From Bacillus sp. UNC41MFS5 (lineage in GTDB: Bacteria > Bacillota > Bacilli > Bacillales_B > DSM-18226), in contig NZ_JMLP01000012.1 in assembly GCF_000686805.1 (NCBI RefSeq), positions 186,001 to 250,000 on the forward strand: a stretch of DNA of 64,000 nucleotides. The letters are read 5' to 3'. The notes under the pieces are model-generated. The model ran no database searches, was not told the origin of the DNA, and saw only the letters and a list, made by a program, of their open reading frames with translations. Position 1 is the stretch's first letter. Each line of letters starts with the position of its first letter. Made by a program: the position numbers and the translations under genes. Below, in pieces: positions 54,118 to 62,143 of this stretch.

Positions 54118-54765
54118 ATGAACAATTACATTCGCGAACCTATTAATGGACTGACCCATTTAGCGGGAGCAGTATTAGCCTTTGCCGGACTCCTTGCGAT
54201 GGTTATTAAAGCGGCTGCAACAACCAGTTCACCGACTGCGATTACAGCAGTTATTATTTTCGGAGTTAGTATGATTCTGCTTTACTCAGCATCGGCTACC
54301 TATCACATGGTAATTGCTCGCGATAAAGTAATTGCTTTTTTACGCCGGCTCGATCACTCGATGATATTCATTTTAATTGCTGGTACGTATACTCCCTTTT
54401 GTTTTATTAGCTTGAACGGAAAAATAGGGGCCATTCTATTTTCCATTATCGCAGGAATTGCAATAAGCGGGGTTGTTTTTAAAATGGTCTGGTTTAATTG
54501 CCCGCGCTGGATTTCTACCGCTTTGTATTTAGCGATGGGCTGGATGATTGTGTTTGTATTCTCGCCGCTTACGGGAAGCTTAAACCCCCATGGTTTATTT
54601 TTGCTCATTCTCGGTGGAATTTTTTATACCATTGGCGGGGTTATCTACGGTGCTAAACCTAAATTCTTGCAATCAAAATATATGGGCTTCCATGAAATTT
54701 TTCATATTTTCATTTTGCTTGGAAGTCTGGCGCATTTTTTAACCGTGTTCCTTTATGTCATTTAA
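54118..54765 (+). CDS. trhA: TrhA (hemolysin III / PAQR family) membrane protein
   Basis: 215 residues with seven transmembrane segments. The PAQR-type motifs are present: EPINGLTHLAGAVLAFAG, SATYHMVIARDKVIAFLRRLDHSMIFILIAGTYTPFC and GFHEIFHIFILLGSLAHFLTVF. The two His-rich sites correspond to the zinc-dependent hydrolase-like core. TrhA helps keep membrane fluidity, working with the membrane-organising system in Gram-negatives. AGGAGG precedes the ATG. Followed by its own terminator. Confidence 0.9.
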   Translation: MNNYIREPINGLTHLAGAVLAFAGLLAMVIKAAATTSSPTAITAVIIFGVSMILLYSASATYHMVIARDKVIAFLRRLDHSMIFILIAGTYTPFCFISLNGKIGAILFSIIAGIAISGVVFKMVWFNCPRWISTALYLAMGWMIVFVFSPLTGSLNPHGLFLLILGGIFYTIGGVIYGAKPKFLQSKYMGFHEIFHIFILLGSLAHFLTVFLYVI

Positions 54766-54778
54766 TGTTGAAGACTTT

Positions 54779-54806
54779 AAAACGCCCTCATTGATGGCGT
54801 TTTTTG
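54779..54806 (+). terminator. Terminator of trhA
   Basis: AAAACGCC pairs with GGCGTTTT and continues TTTGTTTTTG. Confidence 0.88.
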
Positions 54807-54882
54807 TTTTTGAAATAAACTTTTTAAATGTGGCACAAAATAACACTAATAATGCACCATACTTAGATAGAGGTGTTCTTAG

Positions 54883-55704
54883 TTGGTCAGATTAATTTTT
54901 CAATTGATTGTCATTGGACTTTGTTCAATACTATTTGGATTTGCCTTTAACACGTTTCTTATTCCCCATCAACTGACTTCAGGTGGCGTGACAGGCATCG
55001 CCTTTTTTATTCACCATTTTTTAAATGTCAATACTGGCTGGATTATTTTGCTCATCAATATTCCCTTATTTTTATTAGGATTAAAATACTTAGGAAAGAA
55101 ATTTATTTTGCTGACAGGGTATGCCGTCTTTGTTTTATCAATGAGCATGAAATTTATTCCGATTCATCCTATTAGCAATGATATTCTTCTTTCTTGCATT
55201 ATTGGAGGGGCTCTCTATGGGATTGCCGTTGGACTGATTATTCGGATTGGGGGTTCGACTGGAGGTACGGATATTGTTAGTCTTACGCTTGCGAAAAAAA
55301 GGAACTTGCAGGTAGGCTTTTTAAATATTTGTATGAACCTTTTAGTCGTGGGGATTTCTGGGTTGATCTTTGGCTGGGGTATCACACTGTATACGATTAT
55401 CGCTATTTATGTGTCGGGCCGGGCCGTTGATATGGTTTACACGAATCAAAATAAATTAACGGTAACGATTGTAACGGATAAATATAAAGAGCTGACGGAC
55501 GCACTAATCCTTTTGCATGCTCGCGGCGTGACGGTAACGGATGCAGAAGGGGCATACACCCACAAGCCCAAAAAGGTATTAACCACGGTGATTACGAAAT
55601 TCGAATTAAATGAAACAAAGCATACGATTAGAAAGGTGGATGCGAAGGCGTTTGTAAATATCATGCAAACGATGGAAGTGATGGGGCGTTTTCGGAGGGA
55701 TTGA
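54883..55704 (+). CDS. YitT-family membrane protein (DUF161/DUF2179)
   Basis: 273 residues. Five transmembrane segments with the YitT signature GFAFNTFLIPHQLTSGGVTGIAFFIHHFL and RIGGSTGGTDIVSLTLAKK. The soluble C-terminal DUF2179 domain (about 205-273) contains ARGVTVTDAEGAYTHKPKKVLTTVIT. Starts at TTG with AGAGGTG upstream. The YitT family is widespread in Bacillus in several copies; transport has been proposed but not shown. The 52-bp repeat array begins about 90 bp behind it. Confidence 0.88.
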   Translation: MVRLIFQLIVIGLCSILFGFAFNTFLIPHQLTSGGVTGIAFFIHHFLNVNTGWIILLINIPLFLLGLKYLGKKFILLTGYAVFVLSMSMKFIPIHPISNDILLSCIIGGALYGIAVGLIIRIGGSTGGTDIVSLTLAKKRNLQVGFLNICMNLLVVGISGLIFGWGITLYTIIAIYVSGRAVDMVYTNQNKLTVTIVTDKYKELTDALILLHARGVTVTDAEGAYTHKPKKVLTTVITKFELNETKHTIRKVDAKAFVNIMQTMEVMGRFRRD

Positions 55705-55794
55705 TGTGGTGGGATGGGATGATGCCCATGGATTTCGGTTAAAGGCATAAATCATATTAACAAGTTTACACAGAACCGATTTTTTTACCTTCAT

Positions 55795-56165
55795 GGGCAT
55801 TAGTTGTATCCACTAGTTCCCGTTGATCCGTTTTTTGGGGCCTCGTTGGGCATTAGTCGCTTCTACTATTTCCCGTTAATCCGTTTTGGGGGCCTCGTTG
55901 GGCATTAGTCGCTTCCACTAGTTCCCGTTGGACCGTTTTTTTGACCTTCACGGGCAGTAGTCGCTTCTACTAGTTCTCGTTGGACCGTTTTTTTTGACCT
56001 TCACGGGCAGTAGTCGCTTCCACTAGTTCCCGTTGGACCGTTTTTTTGACCTTCACGGGCAGTAGTCGCTTCCACTAGTTCCCGTTGGACCGTTTTTTTG
56101 ACCTTCACGGGCAGTTGTCGGGACCTATGAATACCGCCGTCCCGTTTTTTTCGACTTCACAGGCA
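55795..56165. repeat. Tandem array of seven 52-53-bp units
   Basis: GGGCA begins at 55795, 55848, 55900, 55952, 56005, 56057 and 56109, with a trace of an eighth (AGGCA) at 56161. Each unit contains GTCGCTTC-ACTAGTTCCCGTT and GACCGTTTTTTTGACCTTCA or variants. The middle units are nearly identical; the last (56109-56160) keeps the ends but has a different centre (GGGACCTATGAATACCGCC). The array fills the gap between the convergent YitT and DUF488 genes. It is not coding. Confidence 0.95.
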
Positions 56166-56192
56166 TCATACGCACTGAATTCCCTCTAATAT

Positions 56193-56567
56193 TTAATCAA
56201 TCCACCCCAACTCTCTTACAAGTTCCTCCATCAATACTCTAGCGTGATTATAGACCGGGTCCTTTGCTCCATATAGTAGCGTGACAGGGCCTTGTGCTGC
56301 CATTTCAAAGATTTGCCGGATATATTCCCGCTTTTGTTCATCCGTGCGAAGTTCATCAAGGTAACTGTTTCGGAATTCTTCAAATAGCTCAGGCTTATGA
56401 CAAAACCATTTCCGCAACTCGTTGCTAGGAGCTAAATCTTTAAACCAATACGAAAGCTTTGCTGCATCCTTCGAAATTCCCCTCGGCCAGAGGCGATCAA
56501 TTAAAATCCTACATCCGTCGATTTCCTCATAGGGCTCATAGACCCTTTTCATCAAAATATTTCCCAT
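56193..56567 (-). CDS. DUF488 (YeaO-like) protein
   Basis: 124 residues. The pattern VYEPYEEIDGCRILIDRLWPRGISKDAAKLSYWFKDLAPSNELRKWFCHKPELFEEFRNSYLDEL and the closing GPVTLLYGAKDPVYNHARVL define the YeaO-like DUF488 family. Its members are small cytosolic proteins of unknown function. GGAGGTGAAGT precedes the ATG. The gene stands alone, with repeats on both sides. Confidence 0.88.
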   Translation of the reverse strand: MGNILMKRVYEPYEEIDGCRILIDRLWPRGISKDAAKLSYWFKDLAPSNELRKWFCHKPELFEEFRNSYLDELRTDEQKREYIRQIFEMAAQGPVTLLYGAKDPVYNHARVLMEELVRELGWID

Positions 56568-56582
56568 ACTTCACCTCCAATT

Positions 56583-56661
56583 GGTGTCAGGCACCCATAA
56601 TCCAAGTGTACGCTCCGTATGGACAAACTCCGTAGTTTGTCCACGAATGGTGTCAGGCACC
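56583..56661. repeat. Composite element: two GGTGTCAGGCACC copies flanking a hairpin
   Basis: GGTGTCAGGCACC lies at 56583-56595 and 56649-56661. Between them GGACAAACT (56621-56629) pairs perfectly with AGTTTGTCC (56634-56642). The 13-mer also occurs at 44712. The layout, short repeats around an imperfect palindrome, is that of a small dispersed intergenic repeat. A further small repeat (ACCAATATTAA, three times) follows to 56702. Confidence 0.8.
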
Positions 56662-56698
56662 AATATTAATGCACCAATATTAAACCACCAAACCAATA

Positions 56699-56929
56699 TT
56701 AATCTTCGTCCTTCACGTCGATGCTTTCTGGGATGGGTTCGTTTTGGATTTCTTCGATTAGTTGTTTGTATTTTTCCATTTGTTTTAGGTGGGTGTTGAA
56801 TTGTTCTTTGTAGATGAGGTATGCTTCCCCATCAAAGAGGGCGCGGATTTTCTTCTGCTGGATAAGGCTTTTGACAGTTGCCTCTGGAACTGATAAATAT
56901 TCTGCCGTCTCTTTTATTGTAAGGTACAA
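56699..56929 (-). CDS. Excisionase-type helix-turn-helix protein
   Basis: 76 residues. MYLTIKETAEYLSVPEATVKSLIQQKKIRALFDGEAYLI is the winged HTH of excisionase/MerR-like (HTH_17) proteins; an acidic tail follows. No integrase or phage genes are nearby, so it is more likely a small regulator than a true Xis. Its start lies 6 bp behind the P1-peptidase stop on the same strand, so it is probably cotranscribed with the peptidase genes. Confidence 0.75.
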   Translation of the reverse strand: MYLTIKETAEYLSVPEATVKSLIQQKKIRALFDGEAYLIYKEQFNTHLKQMEKYKQLIEEIQNEPIPESIDVKDED

Positions 56930-56934
56930 TTTGA

Positions 56935-57963
56935 TTACTCCTCTTTAAGAAAATTGATTTGCGGGACAACCCTTCCTGCTCTTCCCTTTGTTGTTCCTGC
57001 CTGTGATAATGAATTAAGAATTGCTTCTTCTGCTGCCTCTGCTGCAGCCGTAAAAAGCTGATTCATGATTGGATGGTCCTCACGAAGTTGGCTGCGTGTT
57101 TCAATCCTCTCCTCCGAAAAGTGTGCCATTTTCTGCGCCGTCGAAAAAGCAATGACAATATCACCGCTGCCATGACTAAAATGACTGCCGGTTCGGCCAA
57201 GGCCAATGCCGCAGCGTTTCGCTAAGCGCTGCAATTGCCGGTCACTTAACGGGGCATCGGTGGCCAAAACAATGATAATCGAACCATCCGATGTTTCAGA
57301 CAAGCCTTCACCCTCCGGATAAAGAAACAACCGTAATTCTTCCTTTTTTCCAAAATTGCTTTGAACTAGGCAACCGACTGTATACTCTTCAACGATACGG
57401 GAGGACGAGCCAATCCCGCCTTTATAACCAAAACAAACCATGCCTTTTCCTGCTCCAACCGCCCCTTCGACAGCCTGGCGGTCGGATGCATTTTTGATTG
57501 CTTCAACTGCATGCTCAGGTTTAACAGGAAATAGACGGATTGAATTCAAATAACTATCATTACATTCTCCAACGACTACATTAATCGTGCCAGTGGTTTC
57601 GCCAATTTCCTGATTCTCTTCGAGCATGTATTGCAGCACTCCCTGTGTGACTGCTGGGACCGCGAAGGTATTTGTTAACATAATAGGCGATTCAAGCACA
57701 CCTAATTCATTCAACTGCACAAGACCAGTTGTTTTTCCAAATCCGTTAATAACATAACTCGCTGCGGTTACTTTTTCTTTAAATAAATTGCCTTTATGAG
57801 GCAGAATTGCCGTTACTCCTGTACAAGCATACGCCTCTCCTGACTCATCAAGCGGACAGTCCAGTGTGACATGCCCCACCATCACACCCGCCACATCCGT
57901 TAGACAGTTTTTTCTTCCAGTGGGCAGTTTGCCGACGATGATTCCTTTTTCTCTAACCTTCAT
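56935..57963 (-). CDS. P1-family (DmpA/BapA-type) aminopeptidase
   Basis: 342-residue N-terminal-nucleophile hydrolase of peptidase family S58. Features are the opening GKLPTGRKNCLTDVAGVMVGHVTLD, GFGKTTGLVQLNELGVLESPIMLTNT, and the predicted self-cleavage site with the nucleophilic Ser near DGSIIIVLATDAPL. Such enzymes release N-terminal D-/L- or beta-amino acids from short peptides. Its start overlaps the M19 dipeptidase stop by 4 bp, so the two are coupled. Together with the dipeptidase it suggests use of unusual dipeptides, for example from cell wall. Confidence 0.88.
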   Translation of the reverse strand: MKVREKGIIVGKLPTGRKNCLTDVAGVMVGHVTLDCPLDESGEAYACTGVTAILPHKGNLFKEKVTAASYVINGFGKTTGLVQLNELGVLESPIMLTNTFAVPAVTQGVLQYMLEENQEIGETTGTINVVVGECNDSYLNSIRLFPVKPEHAVEAIKNASDRQAVEGAVGAGKGMVCFGYKGGIGSSSRIVEEYTVGCLVQSNFGKKEELRLFLYPEGEGLSETSDGSIIIVLATDAPLSDRQLQRLAKRCGIGLGRTGSHFSHGSGDIVIAFSTAQKMAHFSEERIETRSQLREDHPIMNQLFTAAAEAAEEAILNSLSQAGTTKGRAGRVVPQINFLKEE

Positions 57964-58895
57964 CGAAAAATCCCCGGCCGATGATCAAGAAAGTTTTGGT
58001 AAGCAAAGCCGCGGACAACTTCTTCAGGGTAATATTTTAAAAGTTCATTAATAAGATTTTGGCTCTTAGAAGCATCTTCTAAATTAGTAATAAAAGTTGT
58101 GATCCCATCAAAATCTGAGCCGAATCCGATTTGATTGACGCCGCCCAATGAGCAAAAATGATCAATATGTTTCACAAGGTCTGAAATTGTTACTTCTCCC
58201 CATTCTTTTACAAAAGGTGGATGGTAGACCACATGAATGAGGCCGCCTTTAGCAAACATCGCCTGCGCCTGTTCATCTGTTAAATTACGCAGATGGTTGC
58301 AAAGTGCTCGTGCATTCGAGTGGCTTGCAATCGGATACTTGGCTAATTCAATGACCTCCCAAATCCCCTTGTCACTTAAATGGGAAACATCGGTCAGGAT
58401 TTGATGCTCGTTATTAAACTCGACAATCTCTTTTCCGAACAGTGTCAGCCCCGCCCCGCGCGGTTCCCCGGCGCCATCTGCAGCAAGATTTGCTTGATTC
58501 CATGTCAAACCAATGGAACGAACCCCGAGTTGATAAAGAATATGGAGCTTCGCTAAATCGTTGCCAATCGGATCCACTCCTTCAAGTGTTAACATCGCGC
58601 CAATTTGGCCAATTTTTAAGCGGTCAAAATCTGACCATTCCTTGATATGGACCATGTCCGGATTTTTCCCGAGTACTTCCTTGTAAAAATAATCAATTTG
58701 CTCGAGAGCTACTTGAAATTTCTGATCTCCCTTTATTTCAGGTTCAATAAATATCGCAAAACATTGAACTTTAATTTGACCTTGCTGTAATCGTATTTTA
58801 TTGGTTTGTAATTCTGGTGCGTCAGCAAATCGTAACGAACCATGCGCTTCTTGGAGTTTCATAAGAGCATCACAATGCAAGTCAATGATATTCAT
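57960..58895 (-). CDS. Membrane-dipeptidase-type (M19) dipeptidase
   Basis: 311-residue zinc dipeptidase of the renal dipeptidase family. Zinc ligands are visible in IIDLHCDALMKL (HxD start), MLTLEGVDPIG (bridging Glu), DVSHLSDKGIWEV and PIASHSNARALCNHLRNLTDEQ. GSDFDGI near the C-terminus completes the site. Usual for the short bacterial forms, which act on L-D dipeptides. AAAGGAGA precedes the ATG. First gene of the dipeptidase-P1 peptidase-HTH run. Confidence 0.9.
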   Translation of the reverse strand: MNIIDLHCDALMKLQEAHGSLRFADAPELQTNKIRLQQGQIKVQCFAIFIEPEIKGDQKFQVALEQIDYFYKEVLGKNPDMVHIKEWSDFDRLKIGQIGAMLTLEGVDPIGNDLAKLHILYQLGVRSIGLTWNQANLAADGAGEPRGAGLTLFGKEIVEFNNEHQILTDVSHLSDKGIWEVIELAKYPIASHSNARALCNHLRNLTDEQAQAMFAKGGLIHVVYHPPFVKEWGEVTISDLVKHIDHFCSLGGVNQIGFGSDFDGITTFITNLEDASKSQNLINELLKYYPEEVVRGFAYQNFLDHRPGIFR

Positions 58896-58986
58896 TCAGC
58901 ATACTCTCCTTTTTATTAAAAATTTTATCACAACAAAAGGAGCTAGGTTGGTAAATACCTAGCCCGACAAAAATTTAATTTAATAG

Positions 58987-59442
58987 TTAGTTTGATTCCG
59001 CCATCTTTTTAATGCTAGGCAGCACTTTGTCCCAAATATCCGCACTTAAATCGCGATATTTTCTTCCTTCCGGCATTACAGAAAAATCGCCTTGCAAGAT
59101 ATGTAAGTTCGTTGTTCCATTTCCCTCAGACAAATGGAAGGTGATTCCATCTTCTTCGGTGACAAGTGCCTTTTCCTCACTGCGAACATCAAATACGGTA
59201 AAGCGGAGGAGCTTATTTTGCTGAAGAGCCGTCACATTACCTTCGACGATCACTGTCCCGTCTTCCCCTTTCCATAGGACAGGACTGCCTAATTCCCATG
59301 TAGAGTCGAGATGAAACTGTGGTCCGCCGCTTGAGAATTCCGTTGCCCAGTGATTATTGAACTCATCAACTGTAATCACAGCCCATACCTTTGATGCTGG
59401 AGCATTGATTTCAATCGTTTTATCAACAAATAGCTTTTCCAT
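58987..59442 (-). CDS. SRPBCC/AHSA1-type protein
   Basis: 151 residues with the START/Bet-v1-like pattern of the AHSA1 group: KTIEINAPASKVWAVITVDEFNNHWATEF at the start and GTTNLHILQGDFSVMPEGRKYRDLSADIWDKVLPSIKKMAE at the end. A hydrophobic ligand-binding cup is expected; ligand unknown. GGAGGTACCT precedes the ATG. Monocistronic between the peptidase run and the urease genes. Confidence 0.82.
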   Translation of the reverse strand: MEKLFVDKTIEINAPASKVWAVITVDEFNNHWATEFSSGGPQFHLDSTWELGSPVLWKGEDGTVIVEGNVTALQQNKLLRFTVFDVRSEEKALVTEEDGITFHLSEGNGTTNLHILQGDFSVMPEGRKYRDLSADIWDKVLPSIKKMAESN

Positions 59443-59513
59443 AGGTACCTCCTAGACAAGATATCTCCATTATAATTCACCTTTACGTCCACTAACAATT
59501 ATTGTCCATAATG

Positions 59514-59540
59514 ATAAAAAAAACTCACCGACTGGCGAGC
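59514..59540 (-). terminator. Terminator of the urease operon
   Basis: Minus strand CTCGCC-AGTC-GGTGAG (one G-U pair) followed by eight T, 13 bp behind the ureD stop. Confidence 0.85.
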
Positions 59541-59552
59541 CCGAAACAAATT

Positions 59553-60371
59553 TTAATATTTTCTTAGAAATACGGCTTCCTTTTCCATCAATTTATTGCG
59601 AATGCATTCATGACAAAAAGAGAGGATTTTTTCTATCTCCTGCGTTGTATTTGCAAGAACCCTGAGGGCAAACCCTGGCACTGCGATCATCGTGAGACCA
59701 ATTCGTGCTTCAAAAATCGATTCGAAATAGTTATGGAGTTCTTCTAAAAAAAGCTGGTTTACCCTATCATCAATAACAATCATCGTCCCAAAATGGGTAA
59801 ACCCCTCCATAAAACCAATCCCCTTGATATCCCCATCTGGTTGAAGTTTTACATGATCAAATAATATTAATCTCTCATCACGGTATACTTCCATTTTGGA
59901 TTGCAATAAGCTATATTGAAATAATGTGCCATCAGGGGCCCACCCTGGAGTAAAAATTTCTGAACAAATAAGAGAAGACCCGCTCTCCATACGAACTACA
60001 GTCCGTTGTTTATAGCATCCATACTGGTAAGCGATAACTGGATCGGGCAGATATTCTAAAACACTGCCGCTTTTTAAATGGATCGTCATCTCCTGAATAG
60101 CAGGCTGGACTCGCGTTTTATAAATTTTGGTGGATGACTGCGTCGTGATAATCGCATTGGCTTTTTCTTCCAAACAAATATCAATTTTATATGAATCCCC
60201 GTCCACATAACCGCCGCCAGGATTCATTATATAAAAATAGGCCTCACCGCTTGTTGTTAGGTAAATAGGTCTAGTAATTTTAAAAGCACCCTCAGAATAG
60301 GAATCTTTTAAAATTGTTTTCTTCCCTTTCCTGGAACCTGTTAGTCGCAAGTATCCTGTCCAGTTTTCCAC
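59553..60371 (-). CDS. ureD: Urease accessory protein UreD
   Basis: 272 residues, beta-rich scaffold that with UreF and UreG delivers nickel to apo-urease (UreH in some naming). The family pattern is TTSGEAYFYIMNPGGGYVDGDSYKIDI, ITTQSSTKIYKT and LEYLPDPVIAYQ. It starts with GTG directly behind the ureG stop. Last gene of the cluster. Confidence 0.93.
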   Translation of the reverse strand: MENWTGYLRLTGSRKGKKTILKDSYSEGAFKITRPIYLTTSGEAYFYIMNPGGGYVDGDSYKIDICLEEKANAIITTQSSTKIYKTRVQPAIQEMTIHLKSGSVLEYLPDPVIAYQYGCYKQRTVVRMESGSSLICSEIFTPGWAPDGTLFQYSLLQSKMEVYRDERLILFDHVKLQPDGDIKGIGFMEGFTHFGTMIVIDDRVNQLFLEELHNYFESIFEARIGLTMIAVPGFALRVLANTTQEIEKILSFCHECIRNKLMEKEAVFLRKY

Positions 60372-60983
60372 CTATCCTAACCCTACCAGCAGTGCATTTG
60401 ACTTGAGCCAATGAATAACTTCGTTTACACCGACATCCTCTTTTAAGTTCGTAAAAATATAAGGCTTCTTGCCTCGAGCTGCCTGTGTATCTGCCTCCAT
60501 GACCTCTAGACTTGCGCCAACATACGGTGCTAAATCAATCTTATTAATAATAAATAGATCAGATTTAATCATCCCTTGTCCGCCTTTACGAGGAATTTTT
60601 TCCCCTTGGGCTACATCGATAATATAAATGGAAAAGTCCACAAGTTCAGGACTAAAGGTAGCAGCTAAGTTATCGCCGCCACTCTCGACAAAAATCAGCG
60701 CGAGATCCGGGTGTTTCTCTTTTAACTCATCAATCGCAGCAAAATTCATCGATGCATCTTCCCGAATTGCCGTATGCGGGCAGCCACCGGTCTCCACACC
60801 AATAATTCGTTCCTCTGGGAGCACACTGTTTTTTATTAAAAACTGTGCATCTTCCTTTGTGTAGATGTCATTGGTTACAACCGCCATTTTATACTCTTGA
60901 TGGAGGTGCCTCGTTAATCGCTCTACTAGCAGTGTCTTCCCTGCTCCAACTGGTCCACCAACTCCTATACGTACTGGTTCCAT
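60372..60983 (-). CDS. ureG: Urease accessory GTPase UreG
   Basis: 203-residue SIMIBI-class GTPase. P-loop [11 protein letters not shown], the nickel-binding CPH motif in [37 protein letters not shown] and [12 protein letters not shown] are all intact. It binds Ni and hydrolyses GTP during urease metallation. The ATG at 60983 has GAAGGGG 5 bases upstream; the frame begins 6 codons earlier without a ribosome site. Confidence 0.95.
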   Translation of the reverse strand: MEPVRIGVGGPVGAGKTLLVERLTRHLHQEYKMAVVTNDIYTKEDAQFLIKNSVLPEERIIGVETGGCPHTAIREDASMNFAAIDELKEKHPDLALIFVESGGDNLAATFSPELVDFSIYIIDVAQGEKIPRKGGQGMIKSDLFIINKIDLAPYVGASLEVMEADTQAARGKKPYIFTNLKEDVGVNEVIHWLKSNALLVGLG

Positions 60984-61007
60984 TGCTTCCCCTTCTTTCA
61001 TGGTTTT

Positions 61008-61694
61008 TTAGGACATAAACAATCGGGTATGTAGTCTTTCGTGGCGCATTTGTGCAATTTCAAGGCCAGGAGCGACAACTCCAAAATCATCCACATCCAT
61101 AAGTTCAATTTCTTCTGCTATCTTTAGTAAAAAAGGCTGCAGTTCTAATAGAATACGTTGACCAGCCGTCTGCCCAAGCGGTATTCCGCGCACACCATTC
61201 TGAATAAGAGTCACCATACTTGAATAAAGGAAAGTCAAGATCCCCTGTCTTTTCTCAATACCTAAGTAGTGACAGATGATCGAAAAAGCAATTCCAGGGT
61301 GGCCAAACGCCTCCTTGGCACGAATTTTACTAAGATACACTTTTAATAATGGAATGGAATATAAATCAAACCCCATACGAATCAATCTATCCCCAATCCG
61401 GCGGTTTGCCTCCCGTGTTTCTTTGGGGATATTCTGGATGAACAGTTTTCGATCGAGCATCCAGAGCTCTTCCATATCATTATTAAGTAAGGTTTCATAG
61501 GCTATACGGCAGGCAAGTCCGTCCGTATAGGCCACTTGTTTTTCCAAGTAAATTCGAATCCATTCAAAAAAGGTTTCCTTACTATAGACGGTTTCTTCCT
61601 GGATATACGTCTCCAATCCAAAGGAATGGGAAAATGCTCCTGAAGGAAAATTCGAATCGCCAATTTGCAGTAAAGCCAAAAGTTGATTATCCAT
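61008..61694 (-). CDS. ureF: Urease accessory protein UreF
   Basis: 228 residues from the ATG at 61694, which gives the typical [33 protein letters not shown] start. All-helical, with the closing [42 protein letters not shown]; UreF acts as GTPase-activating partner of UreG. The frame extends 55 codons further upstream inside ureE, but that part is a shadow. The start overlaps the ureE 3' end by 8 bp. Confidence 0.93.
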   Translation of the reverse strand: MDNQLLALLQIGDSNFPSGAFSHSFGLETYIQEETVYSKETFFEWIRIYLEKQVAYTDGLACRIAYETLLNNDMEELWMLDRKLFIQNIPKETREANRRIGDRLIRMGFDLYSIPLLKVYLSKIRAKEAFGHPGIAFSIICHYLGIEKRQGILTFLYSSMVTLIQNGVRGIPLGQTAGQRILLELQPFLLKIAEEIELMDVDDFGVVAPGLEIAQMRHERLHTRLFMS

Positions 61695-62133
61695 GCGAGT
61701 GTCCGATATGGCGGAAAGCCCTTTTAACCTTTCTCTCTTCTCTTGAGTATGGAACACCCAATTGGTCGAGCAGCTCCTGAACGAGATAATCATATTGGAC
61801 GAGCATAACCGCACCTTCAAATTGCGCTGGTAAGTGGCGGTTGCCCAACTGATGAGCAATTTCCCCCATTTGCTTTATACATGTCGGCTGAATCACGATC
61901 AAGTCGTCACTGGTGACACTGATGACAATCATATTTCGGTCATCCATGAATAATATATCGCCATCAATCAAGTCTTTTGGTTCCTTTAAGCGAATCCCAA
62001 CCTCTTTTCCGTGGTCCGTTGTCACCCGTTGAATTCTTTTCACTAAGTCATCACTGGCTAGATATACTCTTTCTATGTGACGTCCAGTTGTTGAGATTTC
62101 TTCTACATTCCCAATGACTTTTTCAATAATCAT
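61687..62133 (-). CDS. ureE: Urease nickel metallochaperone UreE
   Basis: 148 residues from the ATG at 62133 (AGGAG 7 bases upstream). N-terminal peptide-binding domain ([13 protein letters not shown]...) and C-terminal metal-binding domain with the dimer-interface His in [15 protein letters not shown]. The tail is short with only HIGHSHG, not the long His-rich tail of Klebsiella UreE. It passes nickel to UreG. Confidence 0.93.
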   Translation of the reverse strand: MIIEKVIGNVEEISTTGRHIERVYLASDDLVKRIQRVTTDHGKEVGIRLKEPKDLIDGDILFMDDRNMIVISVTSDDLIVIQPTCIKQMGEIAHQLGNRHLPAQFEGAVMLVQYDYLVQELLDQLGVPYSREERKVKRAFRHIGHSHG

Positions 62134-62143
62134 TCTCTCACTC

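Noticed and set aside
56699..56929. Prophage excision module
   Set aside because: Only an Xis-like HTH protein is present; no integrase, att-like repeats or phage genes nearby.
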